A stretch of DNA of 64,000 nucleotides, taken from Saccharopolyspora flava. GTDB taxonomy: Bacteria > Actinomycetota > Actinomycetes > Mycobacteriales > Pseudonocardiaceae. This document shows positions 34,287-49,519 of the stretch, piece after piece; the stretch's first letter is position 1, and every line of letters starts with the position of its first letter. The notes below the pieces were generated by a model, which worked only from the letters and a program-made list of their open reading frames with translations, ran no database searches and was not told where the DNA came from. The stretch covers positions 62,001 to 126,000 of the forward strand of contig NZ_FOZX01000006.1 in NCBI RefSeq assembly GCF_900116135.1, read 5' to 3'. The position numbers and the translations under genes are program-made.

Positions 34287-34360
34287 TGGGCCTAGAAGGA
34301 CTTGAACCTTCGACCTCTTCGTTATCAGCGAAGCGCTCTAACCGCCTGAGCTATAGGCCC
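34287..34360 (-). tRNA. tRNA-Ile (GAT)
   Basis: 74 nt on the minus strand including the discriminator A; CCA not encoded. Acceptor GGGCCTA pairs with TAGGCCC. Anticodon loop CTGATAA gives anticodon GAT. T-arm GGTTCAAGTCC is canonical. Confidence 0.96.
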
Positions 34361-34487
34361 TCGTTCGTTGTGCTGCAAACATTACAGGACGGGTTCCGGC
34401 CCGTGTCACCGGGGGTCACCTCGTCCTGCCCGGGCCGCGGCGGCGCTCTCCGACCTCGGAAAACGCCGCCGCGGCGCGGTCAGCGTG

Positions 34488-35396
34488 TCACTCGCGCTCG
34501 GACAGCGTGATCTCGATGCCGCCGGCGAAGTCGGCCGCCACGTTGTAGATGAACGCGGCCACCGTCGCCAGCGCGGTGATCAGGACGATGTTGATCGCAC
34601 CGATGATCGAGGCGACGCCGAAGACCCTGCCCGCGCTGATCAGCGGCTCGTTGACCGCGTCGTCGGGCTGGGTGAGCTCGGTGAAGGTGCCGTTGAGCTG
34701 GTCCCAGACGCCCATGCCGTCGAGCACGCCGTAGAGCACCGCGACGGCGATCATCCACACGAAGAACAGCGCGACGCTGAGCACCAGGGCCAGCTTCAGC
34801 ACCGACCACGGATCGAGCCGCTTGACCTGCAGGCTCGCCCGGCGCGGACCCCGGCTGGGGCGCCGCGCGGAGGTGCCGGCCGCGCTGCGCTGCTGGCTTC
34901 CCGCGGCCGCCCCGGCACCGGTGTAGGACACCTGGGTGCGCGAGGCCTGCGGGATCTGCGTGCGGACGGTCTCCTGGTCGGAGACCGCCTTCGGGATCGT
35001 CTGCGTGTCGTCCACGTCGCCGTTGGACGCGGCCGCGCCGGCGGTGCCGCCGAGGGCACCCGCCGCCAGCGAACCCGAGAGGCTGCTCGACTCGCGCTCG
35101 GAACCGTCCGAGGCGGCCGCGCCGCGCTGCCACGGCGGCGGCGCGTCGGTGCCGTCGAGCTCGTCGGCCCCGGCCGACTCGGTGGTCGACTCTGCGGCCG
35201 ACTCGGCGCTCGCCCCAGCGGACGACTCGGTGGTCGAGCCGGACTCCTCGGTCCCGTTCGCAGAGGCCCCAGCCTCAGAACCGGTCGTCTTCTCGTCGAC
35301 TTCCCGGGTCTTGTCGTCGACTGTTTGGGTGCTGGCCGAGGCCCGGCCCGCATCCTGCTGCGGGTCCGAGGACTCCGGCTTCTCGGAACTAGTCAC
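34488..35396 (-). CDS. DUF3566 membrane protein (Rv0007-like)
   Basis: 302 residues from GTG 35396 with AAGGA upstream. The first ~195 residues are disordered and rich in Glu, Ser, Thr and Ala. The C-terminal DUF3566 domain starts around RRASLQVKRLDPWSVLKLALVLSVALFFVWMIAVAVLYGVLDGMGVWDQLN and ends with a second hydrophobic segment (VFGVASIIGAINIVLITALATVAAFIYN). It follows gyrA on the same strand, as in mycobacteria. Function unknown; the disordered tail is Ser/Thr-rich and could be a kinase target. Confidence 0.92.
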   Translation of the reverse strand: MTSSEKPESSDPQQDAGRASASTQTVDDKTREVDEKTTGSEAGASANGTEESGSTTESSAGASAESAAESTTESAGADELDGTDAPPPWQRGAAASDGSERESSSLSGSLAAGALGGTAGAAASNGDVDDTQTIPKAVSDQETVRTQIPQASRTQVSYTGAGAAAGSQQRSAAGTSARRPSRGPRRASLQVKRLDPWSVLKLALVLSVALFFVWMIAVAVLYGVLDGMGVWDQLNGTFTELTQPDDAVNEPLISAGRVFGVASIIGAINIVLITALATVAAFIYNVAADFAGGIEITLSERE

Positions 35397-35480
35397 GAGC
35401 GATCCTTCGGTGATCGTCGGCGTCGGTGTGCCCCGTGGCGTACCACGGCCTGTTCAGTTCTTCAGCGCGGCCCGCGGGCC

Positions 35481-37976
<2,496 letters not shown>

Positions 37977-38025
37977 GCTCTTCCCTTGCTGATTCGGAGA
38001 GTTCGGTGGCTGACCTGCGCGCGGC

Positions 38026-40374
<2,349 letters not shown>

Positions 40375-41028
40375 CTAGCCGTAGGTGTCTCGCGGGCCGC
40401 GCCCGGAGATGTGCCGCGGGCCGTGTCGCCAGCTCGGCGCCGCTGGTCCCTGCACCTTGATCCGCTTGACCACGTCGCGCCCGACGCCGTCGCTGATCCG
40501 CTTGAGGATCTGCCGCTGCAGCAGCCGCAGCTGGGTGGCCCAGGCCGTGGACTGCGCCTGCACGGTCAGCTCGCCCTCCTTGAGCTGAACCGGCTTGGTG
40601 TGCTCGGCGATCTCCTCGCCGACCAGCGAGTTCCACCGCGCGAAGACCTGCCCGCCGGAGAGGTGCTCGGTCCAGCCCTGGTCCTTGGCGATGCGGGCGG
40701 CGAGCCTGCCCAGCGGCTGCGGGTCCCGCTCGTCGGGCCCGGCCCCGGTCCAGCCGCGACGCCGGCGAGCGGTGCGCAGCTTGCCCGTCTTGCCCGCGGC
40801 GACCCTGGCCTTGCGCTTGGCCGCGGACTGCTCGCGGGCCGCCTGCAGCGCCGCGCGGGCCAGGTCCGGTCCGGCGAGCTCGCTGCCGTCAACGCTCTGA
40901 CCTGCGGTTTCCGCTCCGGGCAGGGAGGCGCCGTCGGAGCCGCGAGGAGCCTTCGAGTTATCCACACCATCCACAGGGTTATCCCCAGATGTGGGTAGTT
41001 CCACGGATGACTCCGTGGTCGCGGTCAC
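40375..41028 (-). CDS. DUF721 (DciA-like) protein
   Basis: 217 residues from GTG 41028, the first start after the recF stop; earlier in-frame starts would overlap recF by ~35 bp. N-terminal ~110 residues are disordered and basic. The C-terminal DUF721 domain shows WNSLVGEEIAEHTKPVQLKEGELTVQAQSTAWATQLRLLQRQILKRI. DUF721 proteins of this kind are related to DciA, the bacterial replicative-helicase operator, and the recF/gyrB neighbourhood agrees. Three DnaA boxes lie inside the coding sequence near its start. Confidence 0.88.
   Translation of the reverse strand: MTATTESSVELPTSGDNPVDGVDNSKAPRGSDGASLPGAETAGQSVDGSELAGPDLARAALQAAREQSAAKRKARVAAGKTGKLRTARRRRGWTGAGPDERDPQPLGRLAARIAKDQGWTEHLSGGQVFARWNSLVGEEIAEHTKPVQLKEGELTVQAQSTAWATQLRLLQRQILKRISDGVGRDVVKRIKVQGPAAPSWRHGPRHISGRGPRDTYG
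40958..40987. other. DnaA-box cluster inside the DUF721 gene
   Basis: TTATCCACA (40958-40966, perfect), CCATCCACA (40967-40975) and TTATCCCCA (40979-40987) are packed in 30 bp in the stretch that encodes the disordered N-terminus (SGDNPVDGVDNS). Confidence 0.75.
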
Positions 41029-41056
41029 TCTGCGTGTAGTTTTTCGTCCGTTTCCG

Positions 41057-42244
41057 TCAGGCGGCACGGTGCACCTCACCTTCCCGGACATCGAATCGGG
41101 TACCGGAGAGCTCCGGCGGCACGTCCTCGCCGACCGCGGCCGTCACCAGCACCTGCTCGGCCCCCGAGACCAGCTCGGCGAGCCGGGAGCGCCTGCGCCG
41201 GTCCAGCTCGGCGAACACGTCGTCCAGGATCAACACCGGTTCCGCGCCATCCTCGGTGAGCAGGTGGTAAGAAGCCAGCCGCAACGCCAGCACGAACGAC
41301 CACGATTCGCCGTGGCTGGCGTAGCCCTTCGCGGGCAGCTCGCCGAGCAGCAGGTCCAGGTCGTCCCGGTGCGGGCCGACCAGCGACACGCCGCGCTCGA
41401 TCTCCTGCGGCCGCACCCGCTCCAGCTCGGCGAGCAGCGCCGCCTCCAGCTCCGGCACCGCCTCGTCCCACGGGATCTCCGGTCCGCCGGGAACGCCGTA
41501 GCGCTCCGGCAACGACTCCCCCAGGCTGCTGCGATACCGCAGGTCGGCGACCCGCCCGGAGGGCGTGCTCGCCTCGTCGGTCGCGGCGACGTTCGCGTAC
41601 GCCGCGGTCACGTGCGGCGCCAGCGCCGAGACCAGCGACAACCGGCCGGCCAGCAGCTCGGCGCCGAAGCGCGCGAGGTGACCGTCCCAGACCGCCAAGG
41701 TGCTCAGATCCGCTTTGCCCCCGCCCCGGCGCGCGGCGCCCGCCGACTTCAGCAGCGCGCTGCGCTGCTTGAGCACCCGCTCGTAGTCGGAGCGGATGCC
41801 CGCGTAGCGCGGCGCCCGCGCGACCAGCAGGTCGTCCATGAACCGGCGGCGCTCACCCGGGTCGCCGCGCACGATCGCCAGGTCCTCCGGTGCGAACAGC
41901 ACGGTCCGCAGGATTCCCAGCACGTCGCGCGGCTTGCCCGCCGCGCCCCGGTTGATCCGGGCGCGGTTGGCCTTGCCCGGGGTGATCTCCAGCTCGACCA
42001 GCAGCTCCCGGCCGTGGTTGACCACCGCGGCCCGCACCACCGCGCGGCCCGCCCCGTAGCGGACCAGCGGCGCGTCGTTGGAGACCCGGTGCGAGCCGAG
42101 CGTGGCGACGTAGCCGACCGCCTCGACGAGGTTCGTCTTGCCCTGACCGTTCGAGCCGACCAGCACGGTGACCCCGGGTTCGAGCTCGAGGTCGGCCAGC
42201 GGCCACGACCGGAAGTCGTTCACCTGCAGATGGCGCACGTACAC
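41057..42244 (-). CDS. recF: DNA replication and repair protein RecF
   Basis: 395 residues from GTG 42244 ([14 protein letters not shown]); the open frame upstream runs through the intergenic palindrome. Walker A is [14 protein letters not shown]; the signature region [10 protein letters not shown] and Walker [15 protein letters not shown] are present. RecF loads RecA at gaps via RecO/RecR. Weak ribosome-binding site, so the exact start could differ by a codon. Confidence 0.96.
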   Translation of the reverse strand: MYVRHLQVNDFRSWPLADLELEPGVTVLVGSNGQGKTNLVEAVGYVATLGSHRVSNDAPLVRYGAGRAVVRAAVVNHGRELLVELEITPGKANRARINRGAAGKPRDVLGILRTVLFAPEDLAIVRGDPGERRRFMDDLLVARAPRYAGIRSDYERVLKQRSALLKSAGAARRGGGKADLSTLAVWDGHLARFGAELLAGRLSLVSALAPHVTAAYANVAATDEASTPSGRVADLRYRSSLGESLPERYGVPGGPEIPWDEAVPELEAALLAELERVRPQEIERGVSLVGPHRDDLDLLLGELPAKGYASHGESWSFVLALRLASYHLLTEDGAEPVLILDDVFAELDRRRRSRLAELVSGAEQVLVTAAVGEDVPPELSGTRFDVREGEVHRAA

Positions 42245-42453
42245 GACGATCCAACTTAGTTGTTCTTGCCGGGCAGGTTCCTGCCGGGACGCGCGGTCAC
42301 GCCGTCCGGCACCGTCCGCGGTCCGGGCCCGAGGCGGTGTCCGGACCGTGCCGGACACCGGTGTCCGCGCCGCGACCAGCGCGGACACTCGCGGCCACCG
42401 CCGAGGGGACAAGGTGACTTGTCGACAAATCCCCCGGTCCGGTCCCCGTGGTG

Positions 42454-42489
42454 GGGGTGGGGAAGTTTTCATGAAAACTTCCCCACCCC
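42454..42489. repeat. 36-bp perfect palindrome, GAAGTTTTCATGAAAACTTC family, copy 3
   Basis: Core at 42462-42481 identical to the copies at 4.75 and 4.86 kb, extended by perfect 8-bp GC-rich arms (GGGGTGGG side). It sits 14 bp past the gnd stop codon, before recF. The identical core with unrelated but self-complementary arms implies conservation of the hairpin. Confidence 0.88.
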
Positions 42490-42503
42490 ACGAGACCGGG
42501 AGG

Positions 42504-43391
42504 TCAGCCCTCGGACTTCTGGACCGCGTGACCGCCGAACTGGTTGCGCAGCGCCGCGACCGCCTTCATCGCGGGCGAGTCCTCCTGGCGGGAGGCGAAC
42601 CGGGCGAACAGCGCCGCGGTCATGACCGGGGCCGGGACCGCGTTGTTGATCGCTTCCTCGATGGTCCACCGGCCCTCGCCCGAGTCCTGCACGTAGCCGC
42701 GCAGCTCGGCCAGTTCCGGGTCCTCGTCGAGGGCGCGGACCAGCAGGTCCAGCAGCCAGGAGCGCACCACGGTGCCCTGGCTCCAGGCCTTGATCGTCGC
42801 GGGCACGTCGGTGACCACGTCGGACGCGGCCAGCAGCTCGAAGCCCTCGGCGTAGGCCTGCATCAGGCCGTACTCGATGCCGTTGTGCACCATCTTCGCG
42901 TAGTGACCGGCGCCGACCGGACCGGAGTGCGCGAAGCCCTGCTCGCGCGGACCCTCCGGACGCAGCGCGTCGAAGATCGGCAGCGCGCGCTCGATGTCCT
43001 CCGCGTCGCCACCGGCCATCAGGCCGTAGCCGTTCCGCGCGCCCCAGACACCGCCGGACACACCCACGTCGACGTACTTGATGCCGTTCTCCGCGAGCAG
43101 CGCGGCGTTGGCCTGGTCGTCGGTGAACTTCGAGTTGCCGCCCTCAATCACCAGGTCACCGGCGGACAGCAGGCCGGACAGCTCCTCGATGGTCTGCCGG
43201 GTCGGGTCGCCGTGCGGAACCATGATCCACACGATCCGCGGACCGGACAGCTTCTCGACCATCTCCGCCACGGACGCCGCGTCGCTGACGTCCGGGTTGC
43301 GGTCGTACCCCACGACCTCGTGGCCGGCGGCCCGCAGCCGCTCGCGCATGTTGAAACCCATTCGGCCGAGGCCGACAAGCCCGAGTTGCAC
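42504..43391 (-). CDS. gnd: 6-phosphogluconate dehydrogenase, short form
   Basis: 295 residues from GTG 43391 with GGGAG upstream. N-terminal Rossmann loop [13 protein letters not shown], substrate motif VIEGGNSKF, catalytic region [19 protein letters not shown] and [13 protein letters not shown] with the catalytic Lys. The length of ~300 marks the short, often NAD-preferring form. It makes ribulose-5-phosphate and CO2. Placement between dnaN and recF is as in Streptomyces. Confidence 0.95.
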   Translation of the reverse strand: MQLGLVGLGRMGFNMRERLRAAGHEVVGYDRNPDVSDAASVAEMVEKLSGPRIVWIMVPHGDPTRQTIEELSGLLSAGDLVIEGGNSKFTDDQANAALLAENGIKYVDVGVSGGVWGARNGYGLMAGGDAEDIERALPIFDALRPEGPREQGFAHSGPVGAGHYAKMVHNGIEYGLMQAYAEGFELLAASDVVTDVPATIKAWSQGTVVRSWLLDLLVRALDEDPELAELRGYVQDSGEGRWTIEEAINNAVPAPVMTAALFARFASRQEDSPAMKAVAALRNQFGGHAVQKSEG

Positions 43392-43514
43392 TGGAACTCC
43401 CTATCCGAACTGTGTGTCGACTTGTGGAGGTCGGCGCGTGGCCGGCCGCGCTGCGGGCGAACCCGCTGAATCGATCTGGCCGGAGCCTACGACCGCGGAC
43501 CCCGGCGTCCGGCC

Positions 43515-43548
43515 GGGTGGTGCGCCGGATGTGAGCCGCGCACCACCC
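43515..43548 (-). terminator. GC-rich hairpin downstream of dnaN
   Basis: GGGTGGTGCG (43515-43524) pairs perfectly with CGCACCACCC (43539-43548). It is 30 bp beyond the dnaN stop on the minus strand, with no T-run, so termination is plausible but not certain. Confidence 0.5.
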
Positions 43549-43578
43549 GTACCGGACCGCGGCGATCGCGGGCGGACG

Positions 43579-44706
43579 TCAGCCCGGCAGCCGGACCGGC
43601 ATCAGCAGGTAGAGGTACCCCTCCTGGACCTCGCCATCATCACCGATCGGCTTGATCAACGCCGGGCGGTTGGCGGTGGTGAACTGCAGCTGGGCGCGCT
43701 CGGACTTCAGCGCGCTGAGCCCGTCCTGCAGGTACGCCGGGTTGAACGCGATGGTCAGCTCCTCGCCGCCGTCGAGCTCGATCGGCAGCTCCTCCTCGGC
43801 GCTGCCCTCGTCGTCACCGCCGGCGGACAGCCGCAGCAGGCGGTCGGAGAACTCGAGCCGGACCTGCGTGCCGCGCTCGGCCACCAGCGACACGCGCTTG
43901 ATCGCCTCGGCCAGCGGCGCGACGTCGATGTTCGCGGTCAGCGCGGTCTCGGACGGCAGCAGCTGGCGGTACTTGGGGAACTCGGCGTCCAGCAGGCGGC
44001 TGGTGTTCCGCCGGCTCGTGCCGGACAGGCCGAGCAGTCCGTCGCCGGACGCCAGCGAGATCTCGACCTTGCTCGCCCCGGCGCCCAGCGTCTTGGCCGA
44101 GTCCGCGAGGGTCTTGGCCGGGACCAGGACCTGCGTGGACTCCACGCCGCTGCCCGGTTCCCAGGTGATCTCGCGCATGGCCAGCCGGAACCGGTCCGTG
44201 GCCACCATCGTCAGCTTGTCCTCGTCGATCTCCATCCGGATGCCGGTCAGCATCGGCAGGGTGTCGTCCTTGCCCGCGGCGATGGCGACCTGGCCGACCG
44301 CCTCGCTGAACAGGTCGGTGGGCACCGAGCCGACGTGCTCCGGCATCTCCGGCAGCGCCGGGTAGTCCTCGACCGGCATGGTCGGCAGGCTGAACCGCGA
44401 GCTGCCGCAGGTGATCGTCACCCGGGAGCCGTCGACGGTCAGCTCGACCGGGCGCGCCGGCAGCGCCTTGGTGATGTCGGCCAGCAAGCGCCCGGAGACC
44501 AGGGTCTTGCCGCTGGCGTCGATCGAGGCGTCGATGGTGACCTGAGCCGAAACCTCGTAGTCGAAGCCGGAGATGGTCAGCGCTTCCCCGGTGCTCGCAT
44601 CGAGCAGCACCCCGCCCAGCACCGGCACCGGCGGCCGCGACGGCAGGCTGCGCGCGACCCAGGCGACGGCGTCGGCAAGACCGTCACGCTCCACGCGGAT
44701 CTTCAT
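43579..44706 (-). CDS. dnaN: DNA polymerase III beta sliding clamp
   Basis: 375 residues from ATG 44706 with AAAGGAC upstream ([35 protein letters not shown]). Three clamp domains of ~120 residues each, with [21 protein letters not shown] and the C-terminal end [10 protein letters not shown], which forms part of the protein-binding pocket. Lies after oriC, transcribed away from it with recF and gyr genes. Confidence 0.98.
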   Translation of the reverse strand: MKIRVERDGLADAVAWVARSLPSRPPVPVLGGVLLDASTGEALTISGFDYEVSAQVTIDASIDASGKTLVSGRLLADITKALPARPVELTVDGSRVTITCGSSRFSLPTMPVEDYPALPEMPEHVGSVPTDLFSEAVGQVAIAAGKDDTLPMLTGIRMEIDEDKLTMVATDRFRLAMREITWEPGSGVESTQVLVPAKTLADSAKTLGAGASKVEISLASGDGLLGLSGTSRRNTSRLLDAEFPKYRQLLPSETALTANIDVAPLAEAIKRVSLVAERGTQVRLEFSDRLLRLSAGGDDEGSAEEELPIELDGGEELTIAFNPAYLQDGLSALKSERAQLQFTTANRPALIKPIGDDGEVQEGYLYLLMPVRLPG

Positions 44707-45658
44707 GGGTGTCCTTTCGGTTTCAGCCGTGGCTCGGCTGCCGAGAACTGTGTCGAGCCGTGCGCGGCTGGAAGGTTCGGTGCGCTCCGCGTCGGGGGCG
44801 AAGCGACCCGCATCGAGAACGGCCCGAACCTTCACCAGGAGTTCGGACCCAGGACTGCGGGCCCGGAAGTTCGGGCGGGAGTTCTCGTTGCGGGAGTTCC
44901 ACCGTAGAGCGTGCTCGTGGATCCCCGCATCCGGGTCGGGGCACTCGGTCCGCGCCGGTTCGAGGCCGCGGCGCGGGAGTTGTCCACTTATCCACCGCCC
45001 CTAGTTCTCTTTTTCTTTTTTCTTCAAAGAGAAGAAATGTCCGCAGTAGTAGTAAGGCCTGTGAGTTGTGGGGACAACCGTCGTTTGGGCTGGTCGAGCG
45101 GCCTGCACCGGTGTGGATGACCACTGGAAGTAACCGGGGACTGCGACAGCCGGGTGGTGGACAACTTCTGGCCTCATCGAGTTGTTCCACAACCATCCCC
45201 AGTTGTCCACACCCCCATCCACAGTCGGACCCCCGGTTGTACCCATCCCCGGGTGGATCGCGGGTTCTCCACCGGTCGGGTTGTGGGCAGAGTTGTGGGA
45301 ACTCTGTTGGCAACCGGTCCGAACCATGTGGGCAGGATGTGCACAGCCTGTGGATGGAGTGGGGAAAAGGGCTGGTCAACCCTGGGGATCGAATTTCTGT
45401 GGACAGCCGGCCGTTCCGGACGCTTTTTTGCCACCGGGGTGAGGTGAAGCCCACGGGGCCGCGCAGAAAACTTCTGCCTGTGAATGTTCCCGGCCCCACG
45501 CACCGAGATCGGACGAACACTGAAAGTGGTGAACTAGCCGCCCAACCCTTGCGCCCAGGCGTCCGAAGACCCCCACCGAACCCCGTTTCTTTCTGCCGAC
45601 CCCCTCCGGCCGCACCCCACCGCCCGAGCAGAAACCCCGCGGACCCGCTCCCCCGGGT

Positions 45659-45700
45659 CAAAACCTGCGGTATTCGCCCCGACAAAACCTGCGGTATTCG
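45659..45700. repeat. 18-bp direct repeat pair near oriC
   Basis: CAAAACCTGCGGTATTCG occurs at 45659-45676 and again at 45683-45700, a period of 24 bp. It lies between the DnaA-box region and the dnaA terminator, and is not part of any gene. Possibly a protein-binding pair or a member of a dispersed repeat family. Confidence 0.8.
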
Positions 45701-45857
45701 ACCTCCGGAGCCGCCGGGCGGGGTGCCGGGGCGGGGTGGAGCCGGGTCGGGGCGGCGGAACTTTACTGCTGGAGCGGGTGGGCGGGAGCGGGCCGCCTTA
45801 TCAGAAAGTGCGAGCGCTCGCGGGCCAGGGAATCACACCGGGGGACCCGAAAAATGC

Positions 45858-45884
45858 CGTCAGCGGCCAAATGAGCGGCTGACG
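45858..45884 (-). terminator. Intrinsic terminator downstream of dnaA
   Basis: CGTCAGC (45858-45864) pairs with GCTGACG (45878-45884); on the minus strand the hairpin is followed by GCATTTTTCGG. It is about 110 bp after the dnaA stop. Confidence 0.65.
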
Positions 45885-45995
45885 TTCTAAAAGTGCAGGT
45901 CAGAGAGTCGACTTGACCGTCTCAGAGCGGGTCTGCGGAGCGGAAGCGGACGCAGGACGCCCCGGACGGCGGTTGCCCTCACGAGCTTCGGTGGT

Positions 45996-47918
45996 TCAGC
46001 GGGACTGCTGCTTGATGCGGGCGGTGAGCTCCTGGACGTGCTCGTACACGCGCCGGCGCTCGGCCATCTCCTTGCGGATCTTCTTGTCGGCGTACATGAC
46101 CGTGGTGTGGTCGCGGCTGCCGAAGTACTGCCCGATCTTCGGCAGCGACGAGTCCGTCAGCTCCCGGCACAGGTACATCGCGATCTGCCGCGCCTGGGCC
46201 AGCGCCTTCGTCTTGCCCGGACCGCACAGGTCGTCGATGGTCACGCCGAAGTAGTCCGCGGTCACGGCCATGATCGTCGGCGCGGTGATCTCCGGCGTCT
46301 GCGAGTCCGGGATCAGATCGCGCAGCACGATCTCGGCCAGCTGCAGGTCGACCGGCTGCCGGTTCAGCGACGCGAACGCCGTGACCCGGATCAGCGCGCC
46401 CTCCAGCTCGCGGATGTTGCGCTCGATGCGCGAGGCGATGAACTCCAGCACGTCGGCCGGCGCGTTCATCCGGTCCTGCGCCGCCTTCTTGCGGAGGATC
46501 GCGATCCGCGTCTCCAGCTCGGGCGGCTGGATGTCGGTGATCAGACCCCACTCGAACCGGGTGCGCAGCCGGTCCTCCAGCGTGCGAAGCCCCTTCGGCG
46601 GCCGGTCGGAGGACACCACGATCTGCTTGTTGGAGTTGTGCAGCGTGTTGAAGGTGTGGAAGAACTCCTCCTGAGTACCTTCCTTGCCCTCCAAGAACTG
46701 GATGTCGTCGACCAGCAGCACGTCGACGTCGCGGTAGCGGCGCTGGAACGCCACCTGCCGGTCGTCGCGCAGCGAGTTGATGAAGTCGTTGGTGAACTCC
46801 TCGGTCGAGACGTAGCGGACCCGCATCCCCGGGAACAGCCGCTGCGTGTAGTGCCCGACCGCGTGCAGCAGGTGCGTCTTGCCGAGACCCGACTCGCCCC
46901 AGATGAACAGCGGGTTGTACGCCCGGGCGGGCGCCTCGGCCGCGGCGACCGCGGCTGCGTGCGCGAACCGGTTCGACGAACCGATCACGAAGGTGTCGAA
47001 GGTGTACTTGGCGTTGAGCCTGGTCTGCGACGTCGGCGGCGCGTGCTTGGGCGCGGTGAACGGCTGCCCGTGCTGCGGCTCGGCCGACGGGATGGTCTGC
47101 GAAGGTCCCTGCGCTCCGGGGCCGGCCTGGCTCCCGGCGTCGTTCGAGCCGGGACCGCTCTGGGCGCCCTGACCTCGACCGAAGGTCGGCCAGACGCCCT
47201 CGTCGGCCTGCTCGGCGGACTCGGTCGCCTCCGGCTCGGCGGGCTCTTCTGAATCAGCCGCATCCGATTCGGTCTCGGGAGCGGAACCCGAATCGGGCTC
47301 GGGCGTGGCCGCGGGCGGCTTGGGGATCTCGCCGTTCGGCCACTTGAACTCGGCCGTCGGGAAGTCGATGTTGGCCGCAGGGGTGGGCTGCGGCTCGGGG
47401 GCCGAGTGCTTGCCGCGGCTCTCCGAGCTGCGGTTTTCCGGCGCCAGCTCGGACGAGGGCCGGGTGTCCGGCGTGCTGGGCACGATCGGGATGGACCCCG
47501 TGTGCCCGATGGAACCGGTGTGGGCGGTGTGACCGTAGGAGCTGTCACCGCCGAAACCGGGCACCGAGACGTAGCCGGTCGGGGACTGGTCGTCGCCGCC
47601 GCGCGGGCTCCAGGTCTCGGGCGCGGGCGCGGCGACCGGGCGGGTCGGCGCGGGCACCGCGGTGTCGACCTTCACGGCCAGCGAGACGTCGCGGCCGAGC
47701 CGGCGGGACAGGGCATCGGTGATCGGGTCGCGCAGCGCGCGCTCGATGGCTTCCTTCGCGAAGTCGCTCGGAGCGGCCAGCAGCGCGGTCCCGTCGAGCA
47801 GGCCGATGGGGCGGGTGACCCGCATCCACGCGCGTTGCTGCGGCGAGAGCGTGCCGGAGGACAGCTCCTGCACCACCTCTTCCCAAACTCGACCGAGATC
47901 GGCTTGGTGGTCGGACAC
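45996..47918 (-). CDS. dnaA: Chromosomal replication initiator protein DnaA
   Basis: 640 residues from GTG 47918. Domain I (1-~95) contains [12 protein letters not shown] and the helicase-loading surface. Domain II (~95-310) is long, acidic and Pro/Ser-rich, as usual in actinobacteria. AAA+ domain: [21 protein letters not shown] (Walker A), [12 protein letters not shown] (Walker B) and a sensor region. Domain IV ends with the DnaA-box-binding signature [15 protein letters not shown]. Two DnaA boxes upstream suggest autoregulation. Confidence 0.98.
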   Translation of the reverse strand: MSDHQADLGRVWEEVVQELSSGTLSPQQRAWMRVTRPIGLLDGTALLAAPSDFAKEAIERALRDPITDALSRRLGRDVSLAVKVDTAVPAPTRPVAAPAPETWSPRGGDDQSPTGYVSVPGFGGDSSYGHTAHTGSIGHTGSIPIVPSTPDTRPSSELAPENRSSESRGKHSAPEPQPTPAANIDFPTAEFKWPNGEIPKPPAATPEPDSGSAPETESDAADSEEPAEPEATESAEQADEGVWPTFGRGQGAQSGPGSNDAGSQAGPGAQGPSQTIPSAEPQHGQPFTAPKHAPPTSQTRLNAKYTFDTFVIGSSNRFAHAAAVAAAEAPARAYNPLFIWGESGLGKTHLLHAVGHYTQRLFPGMRVRYVSTEEFTNDFINSLRDDRQVAFQRRYRDVDVLLVDDIQFLEGKEGTQEEFFHTFNTLHNSNKQIVVSSDRPPKGLRTLEDRLRTRFEWGLITDIQPPELETRIAILRKKAAQDRMNAPADVLEFIASRIERNIRELEGALIRVTAFASLNRQPVDLQLAEIVLRDLIPDSQTPEITAPTIMAVTADYFGVTIDDLCGPGKTKALAQARQIAMYLCRELTDSSLPKIGQYFGSRDHTTVMYADKKIRKEMAERRRVYEHVQELTARIKQQSR

Positions 47919-48032
47919 CGCCTGCTCCCCTCCCCTCGCTTGATGCTCCCCGGTTGCGACCCGGGTCCCCAGCCCTCACAGTTGCACGGGCAGCGGGTAC
48001 CACGGGACGGGTGGGCGACTCGGCGGACACAC

Positions 48033-48053
48033 GTGTCCACAGAGTTGTCCACA
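48033..48053. promoter_or_regulatory. DnaA boxes in the dnaA promoter region
   Basis: GTGTCCACA (48033-48041) and the perfect TTGTCCACA (48045-48053), ~120 bp upstream of the dnaA start, in the 664-bp dnaA-rpmH gap (47919-48582). The rest of the gap should carry the divergent dnaA and rpmH promoters; I could not fix their -10/-35 elements. Confidence 0.75.
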
Positions 48054-48582
48054 ACGTGTGTATGAAGGTACGGCAGGCCGCTTCGGTGTTTCCCCCTGGG
48101 GCCGTAGTACCCACTGCGATCGAGGTCAGTCCCCCTGACTGCCGACCGATGCTCCCACCCACCGGCCGCGCCATCGCAGGGAGGCACGCTAACAAGCGGC
48201 GGCCGCCGCCACAAGCAGATCCCCGGGGCCTCGCGGTGATCGTGATGTGGCAGGCTGTTCTGCGTCGACGAGCGGTGTTTCGATCACCTGCGCTGACCTG
48301 GTTCTTCACCCGGTGACGTCGCCTCACCGGCCTCGGTGGCCTTCGTTATGGCCTCGAGACCGCCGGAAGCCACCCCGGCTGCGCACCCGCTGTCGGCCCT
48401 GACGTACCCTTCTACAGTCCCCCGCTTGTGCAGCGGGCATGTCGGCGCGCCGACATCACGCCCGGCCTGGCGGCTCTCGGTCCGCTCCCTGCGGACCTGC
48501 GGGTTGAAGGACCGGGGACACCAAGACCGAACCGTGGTTCACAAGCGACCATCGGTGCCTGTAGTAACCGGGAGATCCGACC

Positions 48583-48726
48583 GTGAGCAAGGGCAAGCGC
48601 ACTTTCCAGCCGAACAACCGCCGCCGTAGCAGGAAGCACGGGTTCCGGCTGCGCATGCGCACTCGCGCCGGCCGGGCCATCGTGGCCGCGCGCCGTCGCC
48701 GGGGCCGCGCGCAGCTGTCTGCCTGA
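48583..48726 (+). CDS. rpmH: 50S ribosomal protein L34
   Basis: 47 residues from GTG 48583 with GGGAG upstream. The whole sequence is the L34 pattern ([21 protein letters not shown] followed by [22 protein letters not shown]). First gene of the rpmH-rnpA-yidD-yidC-jag operon. Confidence 0.97.
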   Translation: MSKGKRTFQPNNRRRSRKHGFRLRMRTRAGRAIVAARRRRGRAQLSA

Positions 48727-48738
48727 TCGCGTCCGGCC

Positions 48739-49167
48739 GTGCTTCCCACGGCAGCCCGGCTGACCAGGAACCAGGACTTCCGCCTGGTGGTCCGTCGTGG
48801 TCGTCGGGCCGGACGTCCCCGACTGGTGGTCCACGTCCTGCGCCCGGACCAGTACCGGGCTCGAGTGAGCGAGGCCCAGCCGGAGGCTCAAGCTAATACG
48901 GCACCCACCCGGGACTCGACTCCTTCGACCCGGGTGGGTTTTGTCGTGAGCAAGGCCGTGGGCGTCGCGGTGGTGCGCCACCGGGTCGCCCGCCGCCTGC
49001 GGCACCTGATGCGCGACCGCCTCGCCGACCTGCCCGCTGGCACACTGGTGGTGGTCCGGGCGCTGCCCCCGGCAGCGGACGCGTCCAGCCGAGAGCTCGG
49101 CTCGGACATCGACGCGGCGCTGAAGAAGCTTCGCGTTCGTTACCTCGACGGCCCGGACAGCGGTTGA
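48739..49167 (+). CDS. rnpA: Ribonuclease P protein component
   Basis: 142 residues from GTG 48739, 12 bp after rpmH. Shows [18 protein letters not shown] at the N-terminus and the conserved [24 protein letters not shown] stretch that contains the RNR-type RNA-binding motif. It binds the RNase P RNA for tRNA 5-prime processing. A ~20-residue insertion ([19 protein letters not shown]) is low-complexity. Confidence 0.95.
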   Translation: MLPTAARLTRNQDFRLVVRRGRRAGRPRLVVHVLRPDQYRARVSEAQPEAQANTAPTRDSTPSTRVGFVVSKAVGVAVVRHRVARRLRHLMRDRLADLPAGTLVVVRALPPAADASSRELGSDIDAALKKLRVRYLDGPDSG

Positions 49168-49184
49168 TGGCGGGGTTGTAGGAG

Positions 49185-49514
49185 ATGGCACCGGAATGTC
49201 GGCGTGACGATACGCATGACGAAAGTCGTGCGGATCGCAAACCCGGCTTGTCCGCGTGGCTCCTGCTCGGCCCCGTCCACGCCTACCGCAAGGTCATCTC
49301 CCCTCTGCTGCCGCCGATGTGCCGGTTCTACCCCAGCTGCAGCGCCTACGCCGTCGAAGCGCTGACCGTGCACGGGCTGTTCCGCGGCGGCTGGCTCACC
49401 CTCCGCAGGCTCCTGCGCTGCGGGCCCTGGCACCCCGGAGGACTCGACCCGGTCCCACCACCCCGTGAGCGGCGAGCCGGTGTTCGCCTTCCCGACCAAC
49501 CCGCCGAGGAGTAG
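49185..49514 (+). CDS. yidD: YidD membrane protein insertion efficiency factor
   Basis: 109 residues from ATG 49185. The core is canonical: [37 protein letters not shown] and [18 protein letters not shown]. The N-terminal ~22 residues are charged and unconserved-looking, and GGAG lies very close to the ATG, so the true start could be slightly downstream. It assists YidC, encoded next. Confidence 0.93.
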   Translation: MAPECRRDDTHDESRADRKPGLSAWLLLGPVHAYRKVISPLLPPMCRFYPSCSAYAVEALTVHGLFRGGWLTLRRLLRCGPWHPGGLDPVPPPRERRAGVRLPDQPAEE

Positions 49515-49519
49515 CCCGC

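Larger units (their letters stand above)
44707..45995. other. oriC: Chromosomal origin of replication (oriC)
   Basis: The 1.29-kb gap between dnaN and dnaA carries many DnaA boxes at 44980-45407 in both orientations: TTGTCCACT 44980, TTATCCACC 44988, TGGGGACAA 45069, TCATCCACA (complement) 45112, TTGTCCACC (complement) 45156, TTGTCCACA 45203 (perfect), CCATCCACA 45215, CCATCCACA (complement) 45350, CTGTCCACA (complement) 45399, and several looser ones. A pyrimidine-rich AT stretch (CTCTTTTTCTTTTTTCTTC) at ~45006-45025 next to two boxes is the likeliest unwinding region. Location dnaA-oriC-dnaN agrees with all actinobacteria. Confidence 0.93.

Noticed and set aside
44723-45890. Long open frames across oriC on both strands
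   Set aside because: They run through many DnaA boxes and repeats, have no ribosome-binding site and encode low-complexity sequence.
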